Below are positions 30,368-39,291 of a stretch of DNA of 64,000 bases, in pieces; position 1 is the first letter of the stretch; every line of letters starts with the position of its first letter. The translations under genes and the position numbers were made by a program. This DNA is from Burkholderiaceae bacterium. Lineage in GTDB: Bacteria > Pseudomonadota > Gammaproteobacteria > Burkholderiales > Burkholderiaceae_E. Where the stretch lies: contig JAJPES010000008.1 in NCBI GenBank assembly GCA_021166725.1, positions 1-64,000 of the forward strand, in the 5' to 3' direction. The notes beneath the pieces were generated by a model, which saw only the letters and a program-made list of their open reading frames with translations, was not told the origin of the DNA and made no database searches.

Positions 30368-31591
30368 TCAGGACTTCACCAGCGGGCAGCCGCCCTCGTT
30401 CAGCGGACGAAACGCCTCGTCGGCGGGGATCGTCGCACGCAGCTTGTAGTAGTCGTACGGGCCCTTCGATTCGCTGGGCTTCTTCACCTCGAACAGGTAG
30501 GCCGGGTGCAACGTGCGACCGTCGATGCGCGTCGTGCTCTTGCCGAACAGCGGATCCTGGGCGGGACGCGACTTCATCTGCGCAACGGCCTTCGTACCGT
30601 CGTCGGAGTTGATCTCGTTGACCGCCTTCAGGTAGTCGAGGATGACCGCATACACGCCGGCGTGGTCGGACGACGGGTAGATGCCCTTGTTCGCCGCGGC
30701 AAAGCGCTTCGACCATTCGCGCGTCTGGTCGTTGTGATCCCAGTAGAAGGTCTCGGTCAGCAGCAGGCCCTGCGCCTTCTCGAGCCCCAGGCCGTGCACG
30801 TCGGTGATGAACACCAGCAGGCCGGCGAGGCTCTGGCCGCCCTTGACGATGCCGAATTCGGCCGCCTGCTTGATCGAGTTGATCGTGTCGCCGCCGGCGT
30901 TCGCCAGGCCGATCACCTTGGCCTTCGACGCCTGCGCCTGCAGCAGGTACGACGAGAAGTCCTGCGTGCCGAGCGGGTGGCGCACCGCACCGAGCACCTT
31001 GCCGCCGGCCTGCTTGACGGCTTCGGCCGTGTCGCGCTCGAGCGCGTGACCGAACGCGTAGTCGGCGGTCAGGAAGAACCAGGTGTCGCCGCCGTTCTTC
31101 GTCACCGCCGTGCCGGTGCCGTGCGCGAGCATCCACGTGTCGTACAGCCAGTGCACGGTGTTCGGCGAGCACGCCTTGCCGGTGAGGTCGGAACTGCCCG
31201 GACCGGTGGCGAGGAAGGCCTTGTTCTTGTCGCGCGTGACCTGCGAGACCGCCAGCGCCACCGACGAGGTGGGCACGTCGGCGATCGCATCGACGCCGTC
31301 GGTGTCGTACCACTGGCGCGCGACGTTCGAGCCGACGTCGGGCTTGTTCTGGTGGTCGGCCGAGACGATCTCGATCTTGAACTTCGGGTTGAACTGCTTC
31401 TGGAAATCCTCGACCGCCAGCTTGGCGGCGACGACCGAACCCGGGCCGCCGATGTCGGCGTACAGGCCCGACATGTCGTTCATGACGCCGATCTTGACGA
31501 CGCCGCCGGAGACTTCGGCGTTCGCCGCACCTGCGCCGAAGGCCAGCGCCAGCGACGCGACCATGGCCGAAAACTTCATTCTGGTTTTCAT
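30368..31591 (-). CDS. livK: Periplasmic substrate-binding protein of the Liv-type ABC transporter
   Basis: A 407-residue protein. The ATG at 31591 has AGGAGG at ideal spacing, and a Sec signal peptide (MKFSAMVASLALAFGAGAANA/EVSGG) follows. VKIGVMNDMSGLYADIGGPGSVVAAKLAVEDF is the type I periplasmic-binding fold seen in LivK-like proteins. HQNKPDVGSNVARQWYDTDGVDAI, KVIGLANAGGDTINSIKQAAEFGI and SSDHAGVYAVILDYLKAV are typical of the betaproteobacterial subgroup (Peripla_BP_6), whose ligands include aromatic and aliphatic acids as well as Leu/Ile/Val. Ligand unknown. Confidence 0.9.
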   Translation of the reverse strand: MKTRMKFSAMVASLALAFGAGAANAEVSGGVVKIGVMNDMSGLYADIGGPGSVVAAKLAVEDFQKQFNPKFKIEIVSADHQNKPDVGSNVARQWYDTDGVDAIADVPTSSVALAVSQVTRDKNKAFLATGPGSSDLTGKACSPNTVHWLYDTWMLAHGTGTAVTKNGGDTWFFLTADYAFGHALERDTAEAVKQAGGKVLGAVRHPLGTQDFSSYLLQAQASKAKVIGLANAGGDTINSIKQAAEFGIVKGGQSLAGLLVFITDVHGLGLEKAQGLLLTETFYWDHNDQTREWSKRFAAANKGIYPSSDHAGVYAVILDYLKAVNEINSDDGTKAVAQMKSRPAQDPLFGKSTTRIDGRTLHPAYLFEVKKPSESKGPYDYYKLRATIPADEAFRPLNEGGCPLVKS

Positions 31592-31635
31592 CGTTCGTCC
31601 TCCTCGTAGTGGGACCCAGTGACCGGCGGCCGCGC

Positions 31636-32352
31636 TCAGACGCCGAGATACTCGCGCAGCACGTCCATCTTCTGCTCGAGCTCGGCCGCGTCGACGCGCT
31701 CGACGATGCGACCGTGCTCCATCACAAAGAACCGGTCGGCCAGCGGCGCCGCGAACCGGAAATTCTGCTCCACCATGACGATGGTGAACCCCTTTTCGCG
31801 CAGCATGCGGATCATCCGTGCCAGGCTCTGCACGATGACCGGCGCGAGCCCTTCGGAAATCTCGTCCAGCAGCAGCATCTTCGCACCGGTACGCAGGATG
31901 CGCGCCACGGCCAGCATCTGCTGCTCGCCGCCCGACAGCCGCGTGCCCTGGCTGTTGCGCCGCTCGGCGAGGTTGGGGAACATCTCGTAGATCTCGTCCA
32001 GGCTCATGCCGCCCGAGCCGGTCTGCGGCGGCAGCAGCAGGTTCTCCTCGCACGAGAGGCTGGCGAAGATGCCGCGCTCCTCGGGGCAGTAGCCGATGCC
32101 CAGCCGGGCGATCGCGTGCGGCGGCAGGTTCACCGCCTCGACGCCCTTGATGCGGATCGACCCGACGCGCCGGCCGACCAGTCCGAGGATCGACTTCAGC
32201 GTTGTGGTGCGCCCGGCGCCGTTGCGCCCGAGCAGCGTGACCACCTCGCCGCCGTTCACGACGAGATCGACGCCGTGCAGGATGTGCGACTCGCCGTAGA
32301 ACGCGTGCAGGTCGGAGATGCGCAGGAATTCGACGCCGCGCTCAGTGACCAT
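31636..32352 (-). CDS. livF: ABC transporter ATPase LivF, with Arg in the Walker A Lys position
   Basis: A 238-residue ATPase; the ATG at 32352 overlaps the livG end by 11 nt, and the longer ORF-track start is shadow. The signature RLSGGEQQMLAVARILRT, Walker B MLLLDEISEGLAP and H-loop region MVEQN are normal. Walker A reads LLGRNGAGRTT: the catalytic Lys is Arg48, confirmed at the codon level (CGC). Sequence otherwise fits LivF end to end. The partner LivG has a normal Walker A, so one of the two ATP sites may be degenerate, or Arg may be tolerated in this subgroup. Confidence 0.93.
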   Translation of the reverse strand: MVTERGVEFLRISDLHAFYGESHILHGVDLVVNGGEVVTLLGRNGAGRTTTLKSILGLVGRRVGSIRIKGVEAVNLPPHAIARLGIGYCPEERGIFASLSCEENLLLPPQTGSGGMSLDEIYEMFPNLAERRNSQGTRLSGGEQQMLAVARILRTGAKMLLLDEISEGLAPVIVQSLARMIRMLREKGFTIVMVEQNFRFAAPLADRFFVMEHGRIVERVDAAELEQKMDVLREYLGV

Positions 32353-33124
32353 GCGGGCTCCCGAGTTCTTCGGTGGCACTGCCCATGTACGCTTCGAGCA
32401 CCTGCGGATTCCTCGAGACGACGTCGTAGGGTCCCTCGGCAATCACCTGTCCGCGCTGCAGCACGCTGATCGTGTCGGCGATGTCGGCCACGACGTTCAT
32501 GTTGTGCTCGACCATCAGCACGGTGCGGTTCGCCGAGACTTTCTTGATCAGCTGCGTGACACGGTCGACGTCCTCGTGGCCCATCCCCTGCGTGGGTTCG
32601 TCGAGCAGCATCAGCTCCGGGTCGGTGGCCAGCGTGGTGGCGATCTCCAGCGCGCGCTTGCGCCCGTAAGGCAGCTCGACCGTGACGTGGTCGGCGAACT
32701 CGCGCAGCCCGACGGTGTCGAGCAGTTCGATCGCGCGCGCATCGAGCACGTCGAGCGAGCGCTCGGACTTCCAGAAGTGAAAGGATGTGCCCAGCTTGCG
32801 CTGCAGCGCCACGCGCACGTTCTCGAGCACCGTGAGGTTCGGGAACGTGGCCGAGATCTGGAACGATCGAACGACGCCGCGGCGCGCGACCTGCGCCGGC
32901 TTCTCGGCCGTGATGTCGTGCCCGTTGAAGAGGATCTGCCCCGCCGTCGGAATCAGGAACTTCGTCAGCAGGTTGAAGAACGTCGTCTTGCCGGCGCCGT
33001 TGGGACCGATCAACGCATGGATCTGGCCCCGGCGCACTCGCAGGTGGACGTCGTTCACCGCGACGAAACCCTTGAATTCCTTGACGAGGCGCCTTGTCTC
33101 CAGGATGTAGTCGTTTTCGGCCAT
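32342..33124 (-). CDS. livG: ABC transporter ATPase LivG
   Basis: A 260-residue ATPase. The start MAENDYILETRRLVKEFKGFVAVNDVHLRV at 33124 is the standard LivG N-terminus, and the long upstream ORF is discarded. Walker A GPNGAGKTT, Q-loop SFQISATFPNLTVLENV, Walker B LMLLDEPTQGMGHED and VEHNMNVVADIAD are complete. The ABC signature is ELPYGRKRALEIATTLA, where the usual LSGG is replaced by LPYG as in other LivG proteins. First gene of livGFKHM. Confidence 0.94.
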   Translation of the reverse strand: MAENDYILETRRLVKEFKGFVAVNDVHLRVRRGQIHALIGPNGAGKTTFFNLLTKFLIPTAGQILFNGHDITAEKPAQVARRGVVRSFQISATFPNLTVLENVRVALQRKLGTSFHFWKSERSLDVLDARAIELLDTVGLREFADHVTVELPYGRKRALEIATTLATDPELMLLDEPTQGMGHEDVDRVTQLIKKVSANRTVLMVEHNMNVVADIADTISVLQRGQVIAEGPYDVVSRNPQVLEAYMGSATEELGSPHGH

Positions 33125-33446
33125 CGAGCGCCTGTCTGTCGCGGGGGCGAGCTGCGCACGCCGCCCCGCCGTCGAGCGCGGATTATGGCCAAAGGCTCGT
33201 GGCGCAGCAATCCGGGTAAGCTCGGAACAGGGGATTTCGCGCCGGCAAGCGCGCCGCGCCTCCCCCGGCCACGCCGCGTCGCGGCGAGTACCCGCTACGT
33301 CGCGGCCAGTACGCGCCGCGCGCACCGTTCGTCCGGGCCGCGCACGCGCTCGTCGCGGCCGCACGCTCCGGCCGTCCGCGAGGACTGCGGCGGCGGGCAT
33401 CATTGCCCGCGAGTTTCCTGCGAACCGACCGAACCCGATCCGCGCA
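33125..33446. other. 322-bp divergent spacer livG / pilB
   Basis: No gene is visible. The livG-proximal part carries a good minus-strand promoter (33182-33210). The rest is GC-rich with several short dyads (for example gccgcgtcgcggcg). I could not find a convincing promoter for pilB on the plus strand, and no clear Shine-Dalgarno sequence precedes its ATG. Confidence 0.5.
33182..33210 (-). promoter_or_regulatory. Sigma70-type promoter for livGFKHM
   Basis: Minus-strand TTGCTG (33210-33205), 17-nt spacer and CATAAT (33187-33182). Transcription would start near 33175, about 50 nt before the livG ATG. Confidence 0.6.
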
Positions 33447-35171
33447 ATGGCCACCGTCGCCGCCTCCGGCCGCACCAAGGAACCGACCTCGCTGTCGGGG
33501 CTCGGCCGTGCGCTGGTGCAGCACCAACTGCTGCGCCTGGACGAAGCCAGCGCGATCCAGCGCAAGGCCGACGCAGGCAGGCACGGCTTCGTCGACGAGC
33601 TGATCGGCGCCGGTCACATGCCGGCGCGCCAGCTCGCGCAGTTCGCCGCCGAGTTGTGCGGGCATCCGCTGCTGGATCTGTCGGCGATCGATCCGGCCAC
33701 GCTGCCCACCGATCTGCTCGACCGCAAACTGGCCACCGAGTTGCGCGTGGTCGCGCTGGGCAAGCGGGGCGGACGCCTGTCGATCGCGGTGTCCGATCCG
33801 ACCGACTCGAAGCTGCTCGACCGCATCCGCTTTTCCGCGCAGGCGGCGCTCGACCCGATCGTCGTCGAGCACGACCGCCTGGTACGGCTGGTCGAGCGCC
33901 TCGGCCAGAGCACGACCGAGCAGCTCGAGGAGCTGGTCGACGGCTCGCTGGACGAGATCGCCGTGGCCGGCGACGAGCAGGCCGCACCCGACACCAGCGA
34001 CGTCGACGACGCGCCGGTCGTGCGCTTCCTGCAGAAGGTACTCATCGAGGCGATCCAGGCCGGCGCCTCGGACATCCACTTCGAGCCCTACGAGAAGTTC
34101 TACCGGATCCGCCTGCGCGTGGACGGCGAGTTGCGCGAAGTGGTGACGCCCCCGCTGGCGATCAAGGAAAAGCTCGCCTCGCGCATCAAGGTGATCTCGC
34201 GTCTCGACATCTCGGAGCGGCGCGTGCCGCAGGACGGCCGCATGAAGATCGTGCTGTCGAGCCAGCGCACGATCGACTTCCGCGTCTCGACGCTGCCGAC
34301 GCTGTTCGGCGAGAAGATCGTCATGCGGATCCTCGATCCGTCGTCGGCGAAGCTGGGCATCGACGCGCTCGGCTACGAGCCCGACCAGAAGCAGATCATG
34401 CTCGAGGCGATCCGCCGGCCGTACGGGATGATCCTCGTCACCGGCCCCACCGGTTCGGGCAAGACGGTGTCGCTGTACACCTGCCTGAACCTGCTCAACG
34501 AACCGGGCATCAACATCTCCACCGCCGAGGATCCGGCCGAGATCAACCTGCCCGGCGTCAACCAGGTCAACGTCAACGAGAAGGCTGGGCTCACCTTCGC
34601 CGCGGCACTGCGCGCGTTCCTGCGCCAGGACCCGGACGTGATCATGGTCGGCGAGATCCGCGATCTCGAGACCGCCGACATCGCGATCAAGGCCGCGCAG
34701 ACCGGCCACATGGTGCTGTCCACGCTGCACACGAACGACGCGCCGACCACGCTCACGCGGCTGGCGAACATGGGCGTGGCGCCGTTCAACATCGCCTCGT
34801 CGGTGATTCTGATCACCGCGCAACGGCTGGCGCGCCGACTGTGCAACTGCAAGCAGCCGCTCGCCACCGACGACGGCGCGCTGTTGAAGGCGGGATTCCT
34901 CGAGTCCGACCTGGACGGCAAGTGGACGCCGTACCGGCCGGTGGGCTGCGAACGTTGCGGAGGCACCGGCTACAAGGGCCGGGTGGGGATCTACCAGGTG
35001 ATGCCGATCACCGAGGAGACACAGAAGATCATCCTCGGCCACGGCAACGCACTGCAGATCGCGCAACAGGCGCAGCGCGAAGGCGTGCGCGACCTGCGCC
35101 GATCGGGTCTGATGAAGGTCATGCAGGGAATGACGAGCATCGAGGAGGTGCTCGGCGTCACCAACGAGTGA
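33447..35171 (+). CDS. pilB: Type IV pilus extension ATPase PilB
   Basis: A 574-residue hexameric motor for pilus extension. The N-terminal MshEN-like domain (about 15-160) is followed by the GspE/PilB catalytic domain: ASDIHFEPYEKFYRIRLRVDG, Walker A TGPTGSGKTVSLY, Asp box and Walker B LRQDPDVIMVGEIRDLETADIAIKAAQTGH. The zinc-binding tetracysteine is LCNCKQP...GCERCGGTGYKGR. It works with PilC at the inner membrane and is followed 70 nt later by pilC and then pilD, the classic cluster, here without pilA. Confidence 0.96.
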   Translation: MATVAASGRTKEPTSLSGLGRALVQHQLLRLDEASAIQRKADAGRHGFVDELIGAGHMPARQLAQFAAELCGHPLLDLSAIDPATLPTDLLDRKLATELRVVALGKRGGRLSIAVSDPTDSKLLDRIRFSAQAALDPIVVEHDRLVRLVERLGQSTTEQLEELVDGSLDEIAVAGDEQAAPDTSDVDDAPVVRFLQKVLIEAIQAGASDIHFEPYEKFYRIRLRVDGELREVVTPPLAIKEKLASRIKVISRLDISERRVPQDGRMKIVLSSQRTIDFRVSTLPTLFGEKIVMRILDPSSAKLGIDALGYEPDQKQIMLEAIRRPYGMILVTGPTGSGKTVSLYTCLNLLNEPGINISTAEDPAEINLPGVNQVNVNEKAGLTFAAALRAFLRQDPDVIMVGEIRDLETADIAIKAAQTGHMVLSTLHTNDAPTTLTRLANMGVAPFNIASSVILITAQRLARRLCNCKQPLATDDGALLKAGFLESDLDGKWTPYRPVGCERCGGTGYKGRVGIYQVMPITEETQKIILGHGNALQIAQQAQREGVRDLRRSGLMKVMQGMTSIEEVLGVTNE

Positions 35172-35241
35172 GCGACCAGCGCCCGCCGGCAGGCCGCGGC
35201 GCGCGCGACGACGCGAACGACCAGGACGAAGGGATGATGCG

Positions 35242-36519
35242 ATGAGCACGATCGGTACGACGGCCGGCACTGCCGGCGCCCGCGCCGCGGGCGGTACCCG
35301 CGGAGCGGCAACACGGCGCCCGGCGAACAAGGAGCAGGTCTACACCTGGGAAGGTCGCGATCGCGCCGGCAAGGTGCTGCGCGGCGAGATGCGGGCGAGC
35401 GGCCCGACCGCCGTGCAGACTTCGCTGCGTCGCCAGGGCATCTCGGTGACCAAGACGACCAGGCGGCGCTACAAGCGCGGCAAGCGCATCGGCGAGAAGG
35501 ACATCACGCTGTTCACGCGCCAGCTGGCGACGATGATGAAGGCCGGCGTTCCGCTGCTGCAATCGTTCGACATCGTGGCACGAGGGACGTCCAACGTGTC
35601 GGTGTCGAAGCTGTTCACCGACATCCGCGGCGACGTCGAAACGGGAACGTCGCTGTCGCAGGCGTTTCGCAAGTACCCGCTGTACTTCGATTCGCTGTTC
35701 TGCAACCTGGTCGGCGCCGGCGAGCAGGCCGGCATTCTCGACGACCTGCTCGATCGGCTGGCCAGCTACAAGGAAAAGATGCTGGCGATCAAGGGCAAGA
35801 TCAAGTCGGCGCTGTTCTACCCGATCGCCGTGCTGGTCGTCGCGTTCATCGTCGTCGCGGTGATCATGCTGTTCGTCGTTCCGGCGTTCAAGGAGGTGTT
35901 CTCGAGCTTCGGCGCCGATCTTCCCGCCCCGACGCTGATGGTGATCGGGCTGTCGGATTTCTTCGTCGAGTACTGGTACCTGGTATTCGGCACGATCGGC
36001 GGCGGCCTGTATTTCCTGCTGCAAGCGTGGAGGCGATCGCCGCGCGTGCAGATGGCGATGGACCGGCTGCTGCTCAAGCTGCCGGTGTTCGGCCCGGTCG
36101 TCGAGAAGGCGACGATCGCGCGCTGGCTGCGTACGCTGTCGACGATGTTCGCCGCCGGCGTGCCGCTGGTGGAGGCGCTCGACTCGGTCGGCGGCGCCTC
36201 CGGCAACCACGTCTACCTGGTGGCCACCAAGCGCGTCCAGCAGGAGGTATCCACCGGCACGAGCCTGACGGTGGCGATGCAGAACGTGCAGGTGTTCCCG
36301 AACATGGTGCTGCAGATGGCGTCGATCGGCGAGGAATCCGGCTCGCTCGACTCGATGCTGTCGAAGGCGGCCGACATCTTCGAGCGCGAGGTCGACGACG
36401 CCGTCGAGAGCCTGTCGAGCCTGCTGGAGCCGATGATCATGGTCGTGCTCGGCACGCTGATCGGCGGCCTGGTCATCGCGATGTATCTTCCGATCTTCAA
36501 GCTCGGGCAGGTCGTCTGA
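35242..36519 (+). CDS. pilC: Type IV pilus inner-membrane platform protein PilC
   Basis: A 425-residue polytopic protein with two GspF domains (about 90-215 and 290-415). ITLFTRQLATMMKAGVPLLQSFDIVARG and RWLRTLSTMFAAGVPLVEALDSVGGASGN are the paired helical starts, each followed by membrane segments (FYPIAVLVVAFIVVAVIMLFVVPAF; LLEPMIMVVLGTLIGGLVIAMYLPIFKLGQ). A Gly/Ala/Thr/Arg-rich 30-residue N-terminus precedes VYTWEGRDRAGKVLRGEM. Start ATG at 35242 has GAAGGG upstream. Confidence 0.96.
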   Translation: MSTIGTTAGTAGARAAGGTRGAATRRPANKEQVYTWEGRDRAGKVLRGEMRASGPTAVQTSLRRQGISVTKTTRRRYKRGKRIGEKDITLFTRQLATMMKAGVPLLQSFDIVARGTSNVSVSKLFTDIRGDVETGTSLSQAFRKYPLYFDSLFCNLVGAGEQAGILDDLLDRLASYKEKMLAIKGKIKSALFYPIAVLVVAFIVVAVIMLFVVPAFKEVFSSFGADLPAPTLMVIGLSDFFVEYWYLVFGTIGGGLYFLLQAWRRSPRVQMAMDRLLLKLPVFGPVVEKATIARWLRTLSTMFAAGVPLVEALDSVGGASGNHVYLVATKRVQQEVSTGTSLTVAMQNVQVFPNMVLQMASIGEESGSLDSMLSKAADIFEREVDDAVESLSSLLEPMIMVVLGTLIGGLVIAMYLPIFKLGQVV

Positions 36520-36556
36520 GCGCGGCTCGGCGCACGGCAGCGCAGGCCGATTCCCG

Positions 36557-37426
36557 ATGTTCGAGGCCCCGCCGATGCTCGAAGCTCTCCAACAGTCGCC
36601 CGCGCTGGCAATCGGCACCGCCGGCGTGTTCGGACTGCTCGTCGGCAGCTTCCTGAACGTCGTCATCCATCGGCTGCCGAAGATGCTCGAGCACGAGTGG
36701 GCACAGCAGGCGGCCGAGCTGCGCGGCGAGCCGACCGGGCCCGCGGCGCGCTTCAACCTGGTCGTTCCGCGCTCGCAGTGCCCCTCCTGCGGGCACCCGA
36801 TCGGCGCCCTCGAGAACATCCCGCTCGTCAGCTGGCTGCTGCAGCGCGGCCGCTGCAGGGCCTGCAACGCCGCCATTCCGGCGCGCTACCCGATCGTCGA
36901 GGGCAGCACCGCCCTGCTGAGCGCGGTCGCCGTCGCGCAATTCGGCTGGAGCGTCGCGGCGCTCGGCGCGGTCGTCCTCACCTGCTTCCTGATCACGCTC
37001 GCGTTCATCGACTTCGACACGCAGCTGCTGCCCGACAGCATGACGCTGCCGCTGTTGTGGATCGGGCTCGCCTTCAACCTGTGGGAAGTCTTCGCGCCGC
37101 TGCACGCCGCGGTCGTCGGCGCGCTCGCCGGCTACCTGAGCCTGTGGAGCCTGTACTGGCTGTTCAAGCTCGCCACCGGCAAGGAAGGAATGGGCTACGG
37201 CGACTTCAAGCTGTTCGCCGCACTGGGCGCCTGGTTCGGCTGGAGCACGCTGCCTTCGATCATCCTGCTCGCGTCGGTCGTCGGTGCGGTCGTCGGCATC
37301 GCGCTGATGATCGTCGCGCGGCATGGACGCGAGGTGCCGATTCCGTTCGGTCCGTATCTCGCCGGCGCCGGGCTGCTTGCGCTGTATTTCCGGGGTCCGC
37401 TCGCCTCCTTCTACGGGCTCGGCTGA
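36557..37426 (+). CDS. pilD: Prepilin peptidase / N-methyltransferase PilD
   Basis: A 289-residue membrane enzyme that cleaves and N-methylates type IV pilins. The N-terminal methyltransferase domain has GLLVGSFLNVVIHRLP and the four-Cys zinc site CPSC (75,78) / CRAC (100,103). The aspartyl peptidase residues sit in FIDFDTQLLPD (near 152) and GMGYGDFKL (Asp216, GxGD). About eight helices are predicted. A second ATG at codon 7 is possible. Closes pilBCD. Confidence 0.96.
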   Translation: MFEAPPMLEALQQSPALAIGTAGVFGLLVGSFLNVVIHRLPKMLEHEWAQQAAELRGEPTGPAARFNLVVPRSQCPSCGHPIGALENIPLVSWLLQRGRCRACNAAIPARYPIVEGSTALLSAVAVAQFGWSVAALGAVVLTCFLITLAFIDFDTQLLPDSMTLPLLWIGLAFNLWEVFAPLHAAVVGALAGYLSLWSLYWLFKLATGKEGMGYGDFKLFAALGAWFGWSTLPSIILLASVVGAVVGIALMIVARHGREVPIPFGPYLAGAGLLALYFRGPLASFYGLG

Positions 37427-37448
37427 CGGCTCGACGACGGGCGTCGAA

Positions 37449-37504
37449 AGAGGATCGACAGCAGAGGATCGGCGGTAGAGGATCGACGGCAGAGGATCGA
37501 CGAC
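37449..37504. repeat. Four-copy 14-bp tandem repeat
   Basis: agaggatcgacagc, agaggatcggcggt, agaggatcgacggc and agaggatcgacgac stand head to tail in the pilD-coaE gap, 35 nt before the coaE ATG. The 14-bp period does not keep a reading frame. A likely site of copy-number variation. Confidence 0.85.
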
Positions 37505-37539
37505 CGAGGGGACGCCGTCCCCGCTGCTAGACTCGTCCG

Positions 37540-38169
37540 ATGACGGCAGCCGCAGACGCGACACTTCCGCGCAGGCCCTTCGTGGTCGGACTCACCGGCG
37601 GCATCGGCAGCGGCAAGAGCACGGTGGCCGAACTCTTCGCGGCCCGCGGCGCAAGCATCGTCGATACGGACGCCATCGCACACGAACTCACCGCTGCCGG
37701 CGGCGCGGCGATCGACGCGATCCGCATGCGCTTCGGCGACGCCGTCCTGCGTGCCGACGGCGCGCTCGATCGCGATGCGATGCGCGCGCGCGCCTTCGAC
37801 GATCCTTCGGCGCGCTCAGCACTCGAAGCGATCCTGCATCCGATGATCCGCGCGGAATCGCAGCGACGCATCGCCGACGCCCCCGGCCCCTACGTCATGC
37901 ACGTCGTTCCGCTGCTCGTCGAATCGGGCGGACGTTCGGGACGCTTCGATCGCGTACTCGTCGTCGATTGCCCGGTCTCGGTGCAGATCGCGCGCGTACA
38001 GCAGCGCAGCGGCTTGAGCGCGGCACGCATCGAGTCGATCCTGGCAGCACAGGCCAGTCGCGAGCAGCGTCTCGCAGCAGCCGACGACGTGATCGACAAC
38101 GGCGGCGATGCCGAAGCGCTGCCGGCGCAGGTCGACGCGCTGCATCGCAGGTATGCAGCAGCACGCTGA
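37540..38169 (+). CDS. coaE: Dephospho-CoA kinase
   Basis: A 209-residue enzyme that phosphorylates the 3'-hydroxyl of dephospho-CoA, the last step of CoA synthesis. The P-loop [13 protein letters not shown] (16-28) is followed by [12 protein letters not shown], the substrate-binding [11 protein letters not shown] and VVPLLVESG, and the lid region [26 protein letters not shown]. Length is standard. The downstream order zapD-yacG is conserved in betaproteobacteria. TAGACT eight nt before the ATG suggests a very short leader. Confidence 0.95.
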   Translation: MTAAADATLPRRPFVVGLTGGIGSGKSTVAELFAARGASIVDTDAIAHELTAAGGAAIDAIRMRFGDAVLRADGALDRDAMRARAFDDPSARSALEAILHPMIRAESQRRIADAPGPYVMHVVPLLVESGGRSGRFDRVLVVDCPVSVQIARVQQRSGLSAARIESILAAQASREQRLAAADDVIDNGGDAEALPAQVDALHRRYAAAR

Positions 38170-38301
38170 ACACGCGACGGGCTCGCGCTGCTGCGCGCGA
38201 GGTTTGTCAACGAAAGCGCTTTGCTACAGAATTCGTCCGTCTGCACGGACCGAGCGCGGCTCGAAGATGTCGGCGACAGCGCCTGCGCAGCGCGACCGTC
38301 G

Positions 38302-39081
38302 ATGCTCGCGGCACAGGACGACGCCTTGATCTCGTACGAGTACCCGCTGAACGAACGCGTCCGGACGCTGCTGCGGCTCGAAGATCTGTTCGACCGGCTC
38401 GAATTCTTCGCGAGCCGCGAGCATCCGCTCGATCACCACGTCGCGCTGGGCACGCTGTTCGAGGTGCTCGACGTCGCCGGGCGCGCCGACCTGAAATCCG
38501 ACCTGCTGCAGGAACTCGAGCGCCAGCGGCAGACGCTGCTCGGCTTTCGCAACAGCCCCGACGTCTCGCAGGGCGCGCTCGAGCGCATCCTCGGCGACAT
38601 CGACGAGGCGCTTGGCGGGCTGGGCGCGGCAACGGGGAAGAGCGGCCAGCACCTGCGCGACAACGAATGGCTGATGAGCATCCGCAGCCGGATGTTCATC
38701 GCCGGCGGCGCCTGCGAGTTCGACCTGCCGTCGTACCACGCATGGCAGCACCGGCCGGCGGAACTGCGCCAGCGCGACATCGCCGCGTGGGCCGCGCCAT
38801 TCAAGCCGATGTACGACAGCCTGACGATCGTGCTTCGGCTGTTGCGCGAGAGCGCGCAGCGCACCGCTCTCACCGCACAAGGCGGCAGCTACCAGCAGCC
38901 GCTGGCGGGCAAGACCTACCAGATGGTGCAGGTCCGGCTCGATCCCACGCTCGGCGCCATCCCCGAGATCAGCGCGAACAAGTACCTGCTCTGGATCCGC
39001 TTCACGATGCGCGACCGCGACGAGCGGCCGCGCCCGGCCGACTCGAACATCGACTTCGAACTCGGCCTCTGCAATCTCTGA
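38302..39081 (+). CDS. zapD: Cell division protein ZapD
   Basis: A 259-residue FtsZ-bundling protein. [67 protein letters not shown] is the conserved helical N-terminal half; the C-terminal beta domain has [34 protein letters not shown] and [13 protein letters not shown]. The ORF track starts at a TTG (38221) in shadow sequence. I chose the ATG at 38302; a TTG at 38326, directly before ISYEYP and with AGGA upstream, is an alternative that fits homologs well. Confidence 0.92.
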   Translation: MLAAQDDALISYEYPLNERVRTLLRLEDLFDRLEFFASREHPLDHHVALGTLFEVLDVAGRADLKSDLLQELERQRQTLLGFRNSPDVSQGALERILGDIDEALGGLGAATGKSGQHLRDNEWLMSIRSRMFIAGGACEFDLPSYHAWQHRPAELRQRDIAAWAAPFKPMYDSLTIVLRLLRESAQRTALTAQGGSYQQPLAGKTYQMVQVRLDPTLGAIPEISANKYLLWIRFTMRDRDERPRPADSNIDFELGLCNL

Positions 39082-39085
39082 AGCA

Positions 39086-39277
39086 ATGAAGAAGAACGTC
39101 GTCGTCCACTGCCCGGCCTGCGGCCGCAAGACGCCGTTCGATGCGTCGAACCGCTGGCGCCCGTTCTGCTCCCAGCGATGCAAGAGCCTCGATCTGGGGG
39201 CGTGGGCGGCCGAGCGCTATCGGATCGCCGGAGAAGAGAAGGCAGAAGGGGGAAGGGAACAACCCAGTGAAGGGTGA
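39086..39277 (+). CDS. yacG: Zinc-binding DNA gyrase inhibitor YacG
   Basis: A 63-residue protein with a four-Cys zinc finger (Cys9, 12, 28, 32; HCPACGRK..PFCSQRCKSLDLGAWAAERYRIAG), the YacG signature. In E. coli it binds GyrB and inhibits gyrase. The acidic tail (GEEKAEGGREQPSEG) is encoded by a purine-rich GA stretch. Starts 4 nt after zapD; its stop lies in the hairpin shared with the convergent Nudix gene. Confidence 0.95.
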   Translation: MKKNVVVHCPACGRKTPFDASNRWRPFCSQRCKSLDLGAWAAERYRIAGEEKAEGGREQPSEG

Positions 39278-39291
39278 AGGGGATCCTTCAC
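39274..39291. terminator. Small symmetric hairpin holding both convergent stop codons
   Basis: GTGAAGG (39274-39280), GGAT, CCTTCAC (39285-39291). The TGA of yacG is in the left arm and the TGA of the Nudix-ThiE gene is the same three bases of the right arm on the other strand. No T-run, so termination is doubtful. Confidence 0.4.

Noticed and set aside
37449-37504. Possible CRISPR-like array
   Set aside because: Head-to-tail 14-bp units without spacers, so a simple tandem repeat; no cas genes in the window.
36497-37564. Minus-strand ORF with repeated VDPLS-like residues
   Set aside because: The repeats come from the 14-bp tandem DNA repeat, and the rest is antisense to pilD.
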